A DNA stretch of 64,000 bases from Marinobacter azerbaijanicus (GCF_030250645.1 NZ_JASSVS010000010.1:1-64000); one strand, 5' to 3'. Counted from the first letter of the stretch, positions 30,967 to 39,810 are shown. Program-made: numbers and translations. Notes: generated from the letters alone by a model not told the origin.

Positions 30967-32301
30967 ATGAAACACCTCCTCATGACACGCTTGCTGCCTG
31001 TTATTCTGCTCTGCCCGCTTTCCGCACCGGCGATGGCACTGACGGGAGGCAGCCTCCCGGACAGCCAGGCAACCCGGATTTCCCGCCAGGTGGAGGAGAA
31101 AGCCGGGCAGCTGGTAGAGCGGGCCATGGACAGACGCCTTGAGAAACAGGCTGAGGCAAAGGCCAACGCCATCAGAGAGCGACTTGCCGAGCTGCCTGCG
31201 GCATTACCAATACACACGACGGCAGGGCAAAAAGCGTTCAATGAGGTGGCCCTTGATGACGGCTTCCGGGCCGTGGAGCGTCAGTGGATGGTTACAGGCA
31301 CCGCCTCGGATATCGACAGCCTCCGTCGGCCGGGAATCACGCTTCTCGAACGCCGGGAACTCTCCGGGCTGGGTATGACCGTGGCCCGGTTCCGGGTCAC
31401 CCCTGAACTGGACTCCCGCGCAGCCCTGGAAAAGGTCTTGCCGGAACTGGCGGAGCGGTTGGACCGAAACCATGTGTTTGAACCGCAGGCTGCGGAAAGC
31501 CCGGACGCTCAGGAAGCCGGAATCCCGCAGTGGCAAAGCCTGTGCAGTGCGCCCGCGCGGGTGGGCATGGTGGACACTTCAATTGCCACAGACCACCCGG
31601 TGTTCAGGACTGCACGGATAGTCCAGGAACGTTTTCTGGCGATGGCAGATGTGGACGGGCAGCTGCGTGAACCCAGGGACCACGGCACCGCTGTCGCCAG
31701 CCTGATGGTGGGCAGCTTTGGGGACCAATGGCCGGCCCGGCTGCCGCAAGCCACGGTATTCAACGCTTCGGTATTCTATGACCGCGATCGCAGCCTTTCC
31801 GGGGCCACCCTCGGGCATCTGCTGGAAGGGCTGAACTGGCTGGCCAATCAGGATCTGGCGGTGATCAACATCAGCCTGACGGGCCCGGACAACCGGCTGC
31901 TCGCCACGGCAGTGGACAGCTTGCGGGAACAAGGCATCCTGCTGGTGGCCGCCGTGGGTAACCAGGGGCCGGCCGCCGGGCCGCTGTATCCTGCCGCCTA
32001 CCCGGATGTCGTGGGTGTGACGGCGGTGGATGCTTCCGGCGAGCTTTACCGATGGGCCAACAGAGGCGAGCAGGTGATGTTTGCCGGCCCCGGGGTTTCT
32101 GTTCCTGTGGCAGATCCGGACGGGGGAATGCGTGCTGACAGCGGTACCTCGCTGGCAGCCCCTGTCGTCACGGCCGCCATCGCATGCCGTCTTGCCCGGC
32201 AGCCGGCCGATCAGGTTATCCGGGCCCTGGTTGAAGAAGCCAGGGATCTGGGCAGGCGCGGCCGTGACAACAGCTTTGGCCACGGCCTGCTGGACCTGTA
32301 A
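30967..32301 (+). CDS. secreted subtilisin-like serine protease (S8)
   Basis: The product is 444 residues. A signal peptide (about 1-24, LLPVILLCPLSAPAMA) is followed by a helical, charged pro-region (about 30-180) and a compact S8 domain. The catalytic residues are Asp in RVGMVDTSIATDH, His in RDHGTAVASLMVG and Ser in DSGTSLAAPVVTAA, with the oxyanion Asn in VAAVGNQGPAAG. All are intact, so the enzyme should be active in the periplasm or outside. An upstream in-frame ATG at 30937 is a second possible start. It is divergent from the ECF sigma gene. Confidence 0.88.
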   Translation: MKHLLMTRLLPVILLCPLSAPAMALTGGSLPDSQATRISRQVEEKAGQLVERAMDRRLEKQAEAKANAIRERLAELPAALPIHTTAGQKAFNEVALDDGFRAVERQWMVTGTASDIDSLRRPGITLLERRELSGLGMTVARFRVTPELDSRAALEKVLPELAERLDRNHVFEPQAAESPDAQEAGIPQWQSLCSAPARVGMVDTSIATDHPVFRTARIVQERFLAMADVDGQLREPRDHGTAVASLMVGSFGDQWPARLPQATVFNASVFYDRDRSLSGATLGHLLEGLNWLANQDLAVINISLTGPDNRLLATAVDSLREQGILLVAAVGNQGPAAGPLYPAAYPDVVGVTAVDASGELYRWANRGEQVMFAGPGVSVPVADPDGGMRADSGTSLAAPVVTAAIACRLARQPADQVIRALVEEARDLGRRGRDNSFGHGLLDL

Positions 32302-32311
32302 TAGCCGAGGG

Positions 32312-33280
32312 TCAGAACCCCGCCCGGAGCGTAATACCGGCCACGGTCCTGTCGTAGTCAGCGGAGTCCACGTTGGAGGTGTAGTTGCCCCAGGAGATGC
32401 TGGGCTCCAGGCTGAACACATCACTGAGACCAATCCGCCAGCTTGCCTCCACAATACGGGCCCTGTCCGCCCGTCTGCTTGTCGAACGCTCGGTCAGATC
32501 ACCCGCCAGAGGGTCGTTCAACAGGGGGTCCGAGCTGGTTACGGTGACCTGGTCGTAGTCCCGGTCCTCATAGCGCCAGCCGAGCCGGAATCTGTTGTCC
32601 TCGCCACCGAGGGTGAACCTGTGCACCAGAGCGACCCGGACCCGCAGCAGGTCATTGTCATAGGCGTCCGCTTCCGCATCCTCGCGATCGCCGTCGAGAC
32701 CCAGTAACAGATAACTTCTTGCCTGGTTGAAAAAGAAGAACGAGTCCAGGCTGGCGCCACGAATGTCGGCATCCCGTGCATCGCTGTCGTCGAAGTCCTT
32801 GCGCTTGTCCTGCACGCTTGCCAGCAGGTATACATTCTCCCCCACCAGGCTGCCCAGGTAGATGCCGGCCCGTCGGAAGTCGAGGAACGGGTCCGCCCCC
32901 AGAGTGGTATGGGAATAGTGATAACTGGTGCCGATGGTTACCGGATCAAAGTCATAACTGATGTCTGCCGACAGCAGATGGATATCCTGATCGAACTGGT
33001 CGAGGCTCTGGTAACGCCTGCCCGACAGTGAGTAACCGAGGGTGATGTTGAGCGGCTCGGTGGGTTTCAGCACACCTTCGAGGCCGGCATCAAATACCTG
33101 CGCCTCATCGCTCTGGTCAGAGGAGGTGTCGATTTCATCCACGGTCACATTGCTGTCGTGTTCGAAACCGGCCTCGAGGTGCCCATTCAACCGGGCATGT
33201 TCCTCCGCCTGTAGCTGAAGCCACGGCATGGCCATACCCAGTGCCAGGGGTAACGTCAGAATGCGTGGAATTGATTGCAT
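32312..33280 (-). CDS. predicted outer-membrane beta-barrel protein
   Basis: The product is 322 residues. It has a signal peptide (about 1-25, ending LQAE), then alternating amphipathic strands such as LNITLGYSLSGRRYQSLDQF, VTIGTSYHYSHTTLG, SYLLLGLDGDREDAEADAYD and a C-terminal strand ending AGITLRAGF with the terminal Phe typical of outer-membrane barrels. It faces the subtilase gene tail to tail and follows the Ala-rich protein gene on the same strand. Confidence 0.75.
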   Translation of the reverse strand: MQSIPRILTLPLALGMAMPWLQLQAEEHARLNGHLEAGFEHDSNVTVDEIDTSSDQSDEAQVFDAGLEGVLKPTEPLNITLGYSLSGRRYQSLDQFDQDIHLLSADISYDFDPVTIGTSYHYSHTTLGADPFLDFRRAGIYLGSLVGENVYLLASVQDKRKDFDDSDARDADIRGASLDSFFFFNQARSYLLLGLDGDREDAEADAYDNDLLRVRVALVHRFTLGGEDNRFRLGWRYEDRDYDQVTVTSSDPLLNDPLAGDLTERSTSRRADRARIVEASWRIGLSDVFSLEPSISWGNYTSNVDSADYDRTVAGITLRAGF

Positions 33281-33307
33281 GTCTGCTCCTTGTTGGCAGC
33301 CAAAGAA

Positions 33308-33328
33308 GGCCGGGCACACAGGCCCGGC
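33308..33328 (-). terminator. strong GC hairpin between the Ala-rich protein and barrel genes
   Basis: GGCCGGGC-ACACA-GGCCCGGCC forms an 8-bp stem in the 65-base gap and is followed on the minus strand by TTCTTT. It may be a terminator or an attenuator inside the operon. Confidence 0.5.
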
Positions 33329-33345
33329 CGGTAAGGAGTGGGTTG

Positions 33346-33819
33346 TTACAGGGCGCCGCCGCTGCTGGAACCTCTGACGGTCCCCTTGACGGTGTTCTGT
33401 ACTTCACTCCTGACGCTGTCAGAAACAGACGTACCAATCTGCTGATTGGTTTCAGCGCGAATCTCGGCCTTTCGGGCCTCATTCATGCGCTGCTGTGCCT
33501 GTTCGCGCTTTTGGCTGGCCTGCTCCGAGGCCGCCTCTGCGGCAGCAGTGGCGGCGCCGCGGACCTTCTGGCCGGTTTCCACACCTGCGCTCACCGCCTT
33601 GTTGGCGTTCTGGCGTGCCTCGTCGCGAACCGCCTCGCCGTTGGCACTGCCTTCAGCGTTGGCTGACGCACCGCCGTTGGCGGAAACACCATTGCCGGTG
33701 CTGGCTTCAGCGTTCATGTTGGCCTCGGCCTCCGCGCTGGCGTTGGCGGAACCCTCAGCGGACAGGGCGCCGGTGGAAAGAATGGAGAAGATTGCGAAAG
33801 TCAGTACGTGCTTTTTCAT
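33346..33819 (-). CDS. secreted Ala-rich low-complexity protein
   Basis: The product is 157 residues. It has a signal peptide (1-21, MKKHVLTFAIFSILSTGALS), then about 45 residues built mainly from Ala, Asn, Glu, Gly and Ser (SANASAEAEANMNAEASTGN and similar), then a charged helical part (AAEAASEQASQKREQAQQRM). No family was recognised. AGGAGGAC precedes the ATG. It may be a periplasmic or surface partner of the downstream barrel. Base-composition bias makes homology searches difficult. Confidence 0.65.
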   Translation of the reverse strand: MKKHVLTFAIFSILSTGALSAEGSANASAEAEANMNAEASTGNGVSANGGASANAEGSANGEAVRDEARQNANKAVSAGVETGQKVRGAATAAAEAASEQASQKREQAQQRMNEARKAEIRAETNQQIGTSVSDSVRSEVQNTVKGTVRGSSSGGAL

Positions 33820-33859
33820 GGTTACGTCCTCCTGATTTAGCCTTTTCGGGTGGCTTTCA

Positions 33860-34390
33860 TCAGGAAGACGGTTGGGAAGAGGATTTATTCCGCCAGGTGT
33901 TCATTTTTTCCAGTCTGCTGCGCATCCGCCGGACATGGCTACCTTCCCAGTAGAGCTGGCGACAGGTGGCACAGGCCAACACCGTTTCCTCACTCTGGTC
34001 GGGCGCATGGGGATAGAACTGCTGTTTTTCCCGGTCACTGGCGGTATGAAGAGGTGTATTGCAGTTTTTGCAGCGGCTGAAGGGGGCAAAACACCAGTCC
34101 AGGTTGAGTTTGAGGGTCAGTTCCCGCAGCCTGGCAGGCTCACCCTGGCCTGCCAGGTAGATGACGTAGAAAGGCGCACCGGCGAACTCCAGAAGATCCG
34201 AATCGGCCGTGACAAGCCACCGCTGTTCGGCCCTGGCCTGCTCCATCAGTTGCCTGTCCTGCGCTCCCTGAGCGGGCAAAGACGTATCGTACCCGGCAAT
34301 GCGTAACCATTGAGCCAGGCTGCTCAACATCTCATCGCAGAGAAAGCGCAGCGGGGCCAGTGAACACAGGCTGCCTTCAATTACCTTCAT
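33860..34390 (-). CDS. Mut7-C RNase-domain protein with zinc ribbon
   Basis: The product is 176 residues. RFLCDEMLSSLAQWLRIAGY then DT, followed by WLVTADSDLLEF, give the PIN-like nuclease part of the Mut7-C family, whose acidic residues would bind metal. Residues about 115-155 form a zinc ribbon with CKNCNTPL and CATCRQLYW. Members are predicted RNases, but the substrate is unknown. It lies 25 bases downstream of nrdB on the same strand. Confidence 0.82.
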   Translation of the reverse strand: MKVIEGSLCSLAPLRFLCDEMLSSLAQWLRIAGYDTSLPAQGAQDRQLMEQARAEQRWLVTADSDLLEFAGAPFYVIYLAGQGEPARLRELTLKLNLDWCFAPFSRCKNCNTPLHTASDREKQQFYPHAPDQSEETVLACATCRQLYWEGSHVRRMRSRLEKMNTWRNKSSSQPSS

Positions 34391-34415
34391 AACATTTGGG
34401 CCGGGACCTGGCCGG

Positions 34416-35474
34416 CTACCACTCCAGTTGCGCCCCGGTCTGGTACTCGATCACCCGGGTTTCAAAAAAGTTCTTTTCCTTGCGCATGGTAGCCTGCTCA
34501 TCCAGCCATGGCGATACGTTCCTGGCACCCGGGAACGGCTCCTCCAGGCCCACGGTCCTGGCGCGACGGTTGGCCACGAAGCGGAACTGTTCGCTGTGGT
34601 ACTCGGCGGAATAGCCGAGAATGGGGTCGCGAAGGATATAGTTGGCGTAGGCGGTTTCCGCCGCTTCGGACTCGTCCCACATGTCCCGGACGGCTTTGGG
34701 GTCGAGGGTGATGTTTTCCTCCTCGAGGATCTGATTCACCACCTTGAGACCAAACGAGAAGTGCATCGCCTCGTCCCGCAGGATGTATTGCAGTTGTTCG
34801 CCTGTACCCCGCATCAGGCCGCGACGCTGCAGGGCAAAGATGGGGCTGAAGCCATTATAGAACCAGGCCCCTTCAAAGACCGCTGCAAAGAACAGGTAGG
34901 ACATGACAAATTCCTGCAGGTCGTCGCGGTTGCGCAGATTCAGATCCGAGCGCATGGCGGCGTCGAGCCTGCGGTTGGCCATCTGGATCTTGCCGTTGAT
35001 GGCGGGCACTACCCGGTAGCGGTTGTAGATTTCGCTCTGGTCCAGGTTGAGGGTTTCGATGCAGTGCTGGTAAGCCCAGGTATGCATGGCTTCCTCATAC
35101 ACCTGCCGGGCCTGGTAAATCTGCAGCTCCGGAGCGCTCATTTTCTCCATCACCGCCAGGCCGATGTTGCGCATGGCGAGAATGTCGGACGTCGTCAGGT
35201 AGGCCAGCACATTTTCATACACGTGCTTCTCGGGCGCCGACAGGCGGTGGTGGTAGTCGTGGACATCCTGGGCCATGTTGACGTCCAGCGGCGTCCAGTG
35301 GTTCTTGTTGGCGTTCATGAAGTACTCCCAGGCCCAGGGGTACTTGAAGGGTGCGAGCTGATTGATGTCGGTTTCGCCGTTGACGACCCGCTTGTCGTCG
35401 ACGTTGACGGGGGCCGGGCCCTCCGGGGTGGCGGGGCTGGTTTGGGTGGTTGGTTCGTCGTCCCAGTTGAGCAT
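34416..35474 (-). CDS. nrdB: ribonucleoside-diphosphate reductase beta subunit (class Ia)
   Basis: The product is 352 residues. It carries the diiron-tyrosyl radical cofactor that starts nucleotide reduction by NrdA. The ligand positions are readable: Asp in LTTSDILAMRN, Glu and His in VYEEAMHTWAYQHC, Glu in VFEGAWFYNGF, and Glu and His in RDEAMHFSFG. The radical Tyr is four residues after the first His (HTWAY), so this is not a Tyr-less class Ic enzyme. AGAGG precedes the ATG. It follows nrdA after a gap containing a 31-bp inverted repeat. Confidence 0.93.
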   Translation of the reverse strand: MLNWDDEPTTQTSPATPEGPAPVNVDDKRVVNGETDINQLAPFKYPWAWEYFMNANKNHWTPLDVNMAQDVHDYHHRLSAPEKHVYENVLAYLTTSDILAMRNIGLAVMEKMSAPELQIYQARQVYEEAMHTWAYQHCIETLNLDQSEIYNRYRVVPAINGKIQMANRRLDAAMRSDLNLRNRDDLQEFVMSYLFFAAVFEGAWFYNGFSPIFALQRRGLMRGTGEQLQYILRDEAMHFSFGLKVVNQILEEENITLDPKAVRDMWDESEAAETAYANYILRDPILGYSAEYHSEQFRFVANRRARTVGLEEPFPGARNVSPWLDEQATMRKEKNFFETRVIEYQTGAQLEW

Positions 35475-35500
35475 AAGTTTTACCTCTGAATTCGATTTTC

Positions 35501-35587
35501 GTAGGTCGGATTAGCGCAGCGTAATCCGACATTTGTTTAGTGACCGCTGGCTCGGTTGTCGGATTACGCTGCGCTAATCCGACCTAC
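35501..35587. repeat. long perfect inverted repeat between nrdA and nrdB (REP-like element)
   Basis: A 31-base sequence beginning GTAGGTCGGATTAGCGCAGC (35501-35531) recurs as its exact reverse complement at 35557-35587, with 25 bases between. Each arm also contains its own short palindrome (TCGGATTA...TAATCCGA). Very similar elements are scattered in many proteobacterial genomes. In the nrdAB message it would fold into a large hairpin. A third copy lies at 38413-38443. Confidence 0.85.
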
Positions 35588-35600
35588 GGCAACGATGGAG

Positions 35601-38324
35601 TTATTGGCAGGCTTCGCAATCCGGCTCGTCGATGCTGCATACCTGCGGCTGCGGCGCGGCCACCGGCGCGGATTTTTCGGCGCCGGTGGCACCCAGGGAG
35701 CGCAGGTAGTAGGTGGTTTTCAGGCCGCGCTCCCAGGCCAGCTGGTACAGGGCATCCAGCTTCCTGCCACTGGGTTCGGCCATGTAGAGGTTGAGGCTCT
35801 GGGCCTGGTCCAGCCACTTCTGGCGTCTTGCGGCGGCTTCCACCAGCCAGCGCGGGTCGATTTCGAAGGCGGTGGCGTAGCGGGCCTTGAGTTCCGCCGG
35901 GATCCGGTCAATCTGCTGCACGCTGCCGTCGAAGTACTTCAGGTCGTTGACCATGACGTTGTCCCACAGACCTTCAGCCTTGAGATCCCGGACCAGCGAG
36001 GGGTTCACCACAGTGAATTCACCGGAGAGATTCGATTTCACAAACAGGTTCTGGTACGCCGGCTCGATGGACTGGGATACGCCCACGATGTTGGAGATGG
36101 TGGCCGTTGGTGCGATGGCCATGACGTTGCTGTTGCGCATGCCGTTCCTGGTGATCAGTTCACGCACCGGCGTCCAATCGAGGCGGCTGTTGGTGTTGAG
36201 GCTCAGGTCACCCTCGCGGCGGTTTTCTTTCAGCAGGTTGATGGAATCAATGGGCAGGATACCCCGCTGCCAGAGGGAGCCTTCATAGGTCTCGTAGGCA
36301 CCGCGTTCACCCGCCAGCATGGCGGACGCACGGATGGCAAAGTAACTGATCTGCTCCATGGCCACATCGGCGAATTCCACGGCTTCGGGGCTGGTATACG
36401 GTAGGTTCAGCTGGTACAGAGCGTCCTGGAAGCCCATCAGGCCCAGGCCCACCGGCCGGTGTTTAAAGTTGGAGTTCTTTGCCTGGGGCACGGCGTAGTA
36501 GTTGATGTCGACCACGTTATCGAGCATGCGCACTGCGGTGTTCACCGTGCGTTCCAGGCGCTGCACGTCCAGCTCGCCGTCGCGGATATGGGCGGCCAGA
36601 TTGATCGACCCCAGGTTGCACACGGCGATTTCGTCGGCGCTGGTGTTCAGTGTGATTTCGGTACACAGGTTGGAACTGTGCACCACACCCCGGTGCTGCT
36701 GGGGCGAACGCAGGTTGCAGGGGTCCTTGAAGGTGATCCAGGGGTGCCCGGTTTCGAACAGCACGGTGAGCATCTTGCGCCAGAGCTGCTTGGCGGGGAT
36801 CTTTTTGGACAGTTTGATCTGGCCCTGCTCCGCCAGCGCTTCGTAATGCTCATAGCGTTCACGGAAGGCGTTGCCATAGAGATCGTGAAGGTCGGACACG
36901 TCATTGGGGGAAAACAGGGTCCAGTCCCTTTCTTCGCGCATGCGTTCCATCAGCAGATCCGGCACCCAGTTGGCGGTGTTCATGTCGTGGGTACGGCGGC
37001 GCTCATCGCCAGTGTTCTTGCGCAGCTCGAGGAATTCCTCGATGTCCAGATGCCAGCTTTCCAGGTAGGCGCACACGGCGCCCTTGCGCTTGCCGCCCTG
37101 GTTTACTGCCACCGCCGTGTCATTGACCACTTTCAGGAACGGCACCACGCCCTGGCTGCTGCCGTTGGTGCCCTTTATGTGAGAGCCCAGCGCCCGCACC
37201 GGTGTCCAGTCGTTGCCCAGTCCGCCAGCCCATTTTGAGAGCATGGCATTGTCGCGGATAGCGCCATAGATACCTTCCAGGTCGTCCTGCACCGTAGTGA
37301 GGTAGCAGGAGGAGAGCTGGGAATGTCGTGTGCCACTGTTAAACAGGGTTGGCGTAGAGGCCATGTAGTCGAAGGACGATAGCAGGTCATAAAACTCGAT
37401 GGCCCGGGCATTGGGGTCGTCTTCCTTCAGGGCCAGGCCCATGGCCACGCGCATGAAGAAAACCTGGGGCAGCTCCAGACGGTCGCCCTTCCAGTTGACG
37501 AAATAGCGGTCGTAGAGGGTCTGCAAGCCCAGGAAACCGAACTGGAAGTCCCGTTCCGGCTTGAGGGCTGCGCCGAGGCGCTCCAGGTCGAAGGATGCCA
37601 TCGCTTCGTCCAGCAGTTCGTAGTGAATCCCCTGCTCAATAAACCTGCTCAGCGCCTGGGGATAAACCTCTGCCAGCGGCAGGCTCAGGGGAAGTCCCAG
37701 TGCCGTGCCAGTTTCCAGTCGCAGCTGTTCCAGCAGCAGTCGTGCGGTTACCGCACTGTAGTCCGGTTCCTGTTCAATACGGCCGCGCGCCGTCATGATC
37801 AGGGCGGAGAGCACTTCTTCCTCGGCAATGCCGTCGTACAGGTTCCGCAGTGCACCATCCACCAGGGACTCGCCATCAATGCCGTCCAGTCCCCGGCTGG
37901 CGTTCTCCACCTGGACTTTCATCAGGCCCAGATCCAGTGGCGCCACTTCACCGTTGGCTTTTTTGACCGTCAGCGTGGGATGGGCTTCCACCGGCGACTG
38001 ACTGGCGCGCTCCTGGGCATGGGCTTCGCGATAGAGTACATAGGCCCGGGCAACCTTCTGCTCCTCCGCACGCATCAGCGCCAGTTCCACCTGGTCCTGG
38101 ATGTCTTCGATGTGCACCTTGCCACCGGCTTTCAGGCGGCGGCTTATGGCCTGGATAACCTGGTGGGTGACCCGTTCAACGGAATCATGAATGCGGGCGG
38201 AGCCGGCGGCTTCGTCGCCCTCAACAGCGAGGAAGGCCTTGGTGACCGCAACACTGATTTTGGCGGGATCAAATCCAACCAGGGTGCCGTTGCGTTTAAT
38301 AACCTGAAGGGTGGCGGTGGACAT
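35601..38324 (-). CDS. nrdA: ribonucleoside-diphosphate reductase alpha subunit (class Ia)
   Basis: The product is 907 residues. It reduces ribonucleotides to deoxyribonucleotides. There are two N-terminal ATP-cone domains (about 6-95, VIKRNGTLVGFDPAKIS; and about 115-205, TVKKANGEVAPLDLGL), as in Pseudomonas NrdA. The catalytic core includes TLFNSGTRHSQLSSCYL and SSNLCTEITLN, and the end DEPDCEACQ is the redox-active tail. ATG 38324 with AGGAGAACCGAC upstream is chosen; the frame extends to 38483 only through leader sequence. The upstream leader holds a cobalamin riboswitch. Confidence 0.95.
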   Translation of the reverse strand: MSTATLQVIKRNGTLVGFDPAKISVAVTKAFLAVEGDEAAGSARIHDSVERVTHQVIQAISRRLKAGGKVHIEDIQDQVELALMRAEEQKVARAYVLYREAHAQERASQSPVEAHPTLTVKKANGEVAPLDLGLMKVQVENASRGLDGIDGESLVDGALRNLYDGIAEEEVLSALIMTARGRIEQEPDYSAVTARLLLEQLRLETGTALGLPLSLPLAEVYPQALSRFIEQGIHYELLDEAMASFDLERLGAALKPERDFQFGFLGLQTLYDRYFVNWKGDRLELPQVFFMRVAMGLALKEDDPNARAIEFYDLLSSFDYMASTPTLFNSGTRHSQLSSCYLTTVQDDLEGIYGAIRDNAMLSKWAGGLGNDWTPVRALGSHIKGTNGSSQGVVPFLKVVNDTAVAVNQGGKRKGAVCAYLESWHLDIEEFLELRKNTGDERRRTHDMNTANWVPDLLMERMREERDWTLFSPNDVSDLHDLYGNAFRERYEHYEALAEQGQIKLSKKIPAKQLWRKMLTVLFETGHPWITFKDPCNLRSPQQHRGVVHSSNLCTEITLNTSADEIAVCNLGSINLAAHIRDGELDVQRLERTVNTAVRMLDNVVDINYYAVPQAKNSNFKHRPVGLGLMGFQDALYQLNLPYTSPEAVEFADVAMEQISYFAIRASAMLAGERGAYETYEGSLWQRGILPIDSINLLKENRREGDLSLNTNSRLDWTPVRELITRNGMRNSNVMAIAPTATISNIVGVSQSIEPAYQNLFVKSNLSGEFTVVNPSLVRDLKAEGLWDNVMVNDLKYFDGSVQQIDRIPAELKARYATAFEIDPRWLVEAAARRQKWLDQAQSLNLYMAEPSGRKLDALYQLAWERGLKTTYYLRSLGATGAEKSAPVAAPQPQVCSIDEPDCEACQ

Positions 38325-38412
38325 GTCGGTTCTCCTGAATACGCGTTGGTTTCCATGTCCTTCGCGCAGGCAGAGAATCGGAGGGCAAGACCGCGGGTCC
38401 ACACCGGCACAC

Positions 38413-38443
38413 GTAGGTCGGATTAGCGAAGCGTAATCCGACA
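38413..38443. repeat. REP-like element, single copy upstream of nrdA
   Basis: This 31-base copy differs at one position from the arms of the inverted repeat at 35501-35587. It lies in the nrdA leader between the riboswitch and the start codon. Confidence 0.8.
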
Positions 38444-38504
38444 GATATGCCCATGGTCGAACGCGGTTGTCGACTCTGCTCACCTTATACGCGAAGGTGC
38501 AGTT

Positions 38505-38935
38505 GTATTCCCTGGCAGGTCTTCGGACTCAGGGGCGTGAACCGTGTGGTTCGGCCTTGCGTGGCGACTTCCCGGCTGGAGCCCCTGGTCACCTCCTGAG
38601 TCGCCTCTGGCTTTCAGAGTGCTTCACAGTCAAGGCGCAACTTTGCAGGAAGGCTGGGGGCCTTTCAAAAAGTTGCAACGCCGATTGTGAAGCACTCTGA
38701 AAGCCCCGAAGGGCGTGCTCTGAAAGCTGCACCTGCTGTGTTGCGACTCTTGCCAAGGGCTAAGGCCATTGGCGGCGAGCCGCGCCTTGCATCTGCAGCT
38801 TTCAGTGCACGCAGAGGCGATTCAGGAGGTAACCAGGGGCTCCTTGCCAGTGTCTTTGTGCCACGCTTGTTCCCCAATACCGCTGCGCGTCAGTTCCGGA
38901 TTCACACCGGATTCCCGGTACCATAAGTGGCGGAG
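38505..38935 (-). ncRNA. cobalamin (B12) riboswitch with a large hairpin insertion, upstream of nrdA
   Basis: On the minus strand the 5' conserved part reads GGTACCGGGAATCCGGTGTG then AATCCGGAACTG (38922-38891), and the 3' part ends CTGAGTCCGAAGACCTGCC (38530-38512). These are the diagnostic ends of the B12 riboswitch. The aptamer is normally about 200 nt; here 431 nt separate its ends because a peripheral arm is extended by a 32-bp near-perfect stem enclosing two further hairpins. B12 control of B12-independent class Ia reductase is known in other bacteria, usually where a class II enzyme also exists. Confidence 0.88.
38578..38843 (-). repeat. nested hairpin insertion in the cobalamin riboswitch
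   Basis: Arms 38578-38609 and 38812-38843 pair over 32 positions with two mismatches. Inside are two hairpins: 38609-38644 with 38669-38705, and 38714-38731 with 38794-38811. All four inner arms carry a GCTTTCAGAGTGC-like motif, arranged as two inverted pairs. The pattern suggests a REP/BIME-type repeat that entered a tolerant peripheral loop. Confidence 0.75.
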
Positions 38936-39072
38936 GCTGTTGGTTGATCAACCATTAACCACCACATCTGGTACTTAACCAAGGATAAAAGCACTATATA
39001 GAGTAAGAACAATAACGACAAGGCACTTTTTGGTCGGTTGCCGGTCACTAACCGGACACAGTGGAGAGCACC

Positions 39073-39810
39073 ATGAACTACTTACTGGGATACCTGATTA
39101 CGTCCCTGAGTCTGTCTGTAATGGCCACCACGGCTCAGGCAGACAGCAAGGATGACTCGCTGATTAAGGGTTTTTCCGCCATGACATCCCTTGAGGATGG
39201 CTGGGAGCCCCTGGAGTTTCCGAAGATCGATCGTCACAGTCAGTACCAGCTGGTTGATGAGAGCGGCGAGCAGGTTGTTAAGGCAACCACGGACAACAGT
39301 GCGTCCGGGCTGATAGCCAGGGTATCCGTGGAACCCGGAGACTCGCTCATCCTGCGCTGGCGCTGGAAAGTCTCGAATGTGTACGAGCAGGGAAATGCCC
39401 GCGAAAAAGACGGCGATGATTATCCCGCCCGCATCTACGTGGCGTTCAGATTCGAGCCGGAAGAAGCCGGTTTTTTCGAGCGCGCCAAGCGCAAGGCGGT
39501 GGAGGTAATGTTCGGAGAAGAGCTGCCGGGCAATGCGCTGAACTACATCTGGGCCAATCAGCTGCCGGTTGGAGACATGGTGGCCAATCCCTTTACGGAT
39601 ACCACGATGATGATTGCGGTGAACTCCGGGTCAGCCAATACCGGCAATTGGGTCACGGTGGAACGGGATATTGTAGCGGATTACAGAGACGCGTTTGGCC
39701 GGCCGCCGCCAGAGCTGGTGGGCGTGGCCATCATGTCGGATTCCGACAATACCGGGGAATCCGCCACCGCATGGTACGGCGATGTTCAGCTGGTCAGGCC
39801 CCGGGACTAA
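39073..39810 (+). CDS. DUF3047-domain secreted protein
   Basis: The product is 245 residues. It has a signal peptide (1-23, ending AQA). The rest matches DUF3047: a beta-sandwich-like protein with SLILRWRWKVSNVYEQGNAR, KDGDDYPARIYVAFRFEPE, LNYIWANQLPVGD and a C-terminal VGVAIMSDSDNTGESATAWY. The function of the family is unknown. ATG 39073 is preferred to the one at 39061 because the hydrophobic signal core follows it directly. It is divergent from nrdA and converges on a solute-binding gene. Confidence 0.8.
   Translation: MNYLLGYLITSLSLSVMATTAQADSKDDSLIKGFSAMTSLEDGWEPLEFPKIDRHSQYQLVDESGEQVVKATTDNSASGLIARVSVEPGDSLILRWRWKVSNVYEQGNAREKDGDDYPARIYVAFRFEPEEAGFFERAKRKAVEVMFGEELPGNALNYIWANQLPVGDMVANPFTDTTMMIAVNSGSANTGNWVTVERDIVADYRDAFGRPPPELVGVAIMSDSDNTGESATAWYGDVQLVRPRD

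Noticed and set aside
34428..35489. 353-codon open frame on the plus strand
   Set aside because: It mirrors nrdB almost exactly and has no homology signature.
38665..38877. small reading frames within the nrdA leader
   Set aside because: They lie inside the riboswitch hairpins and are produced by its inverted repeats.
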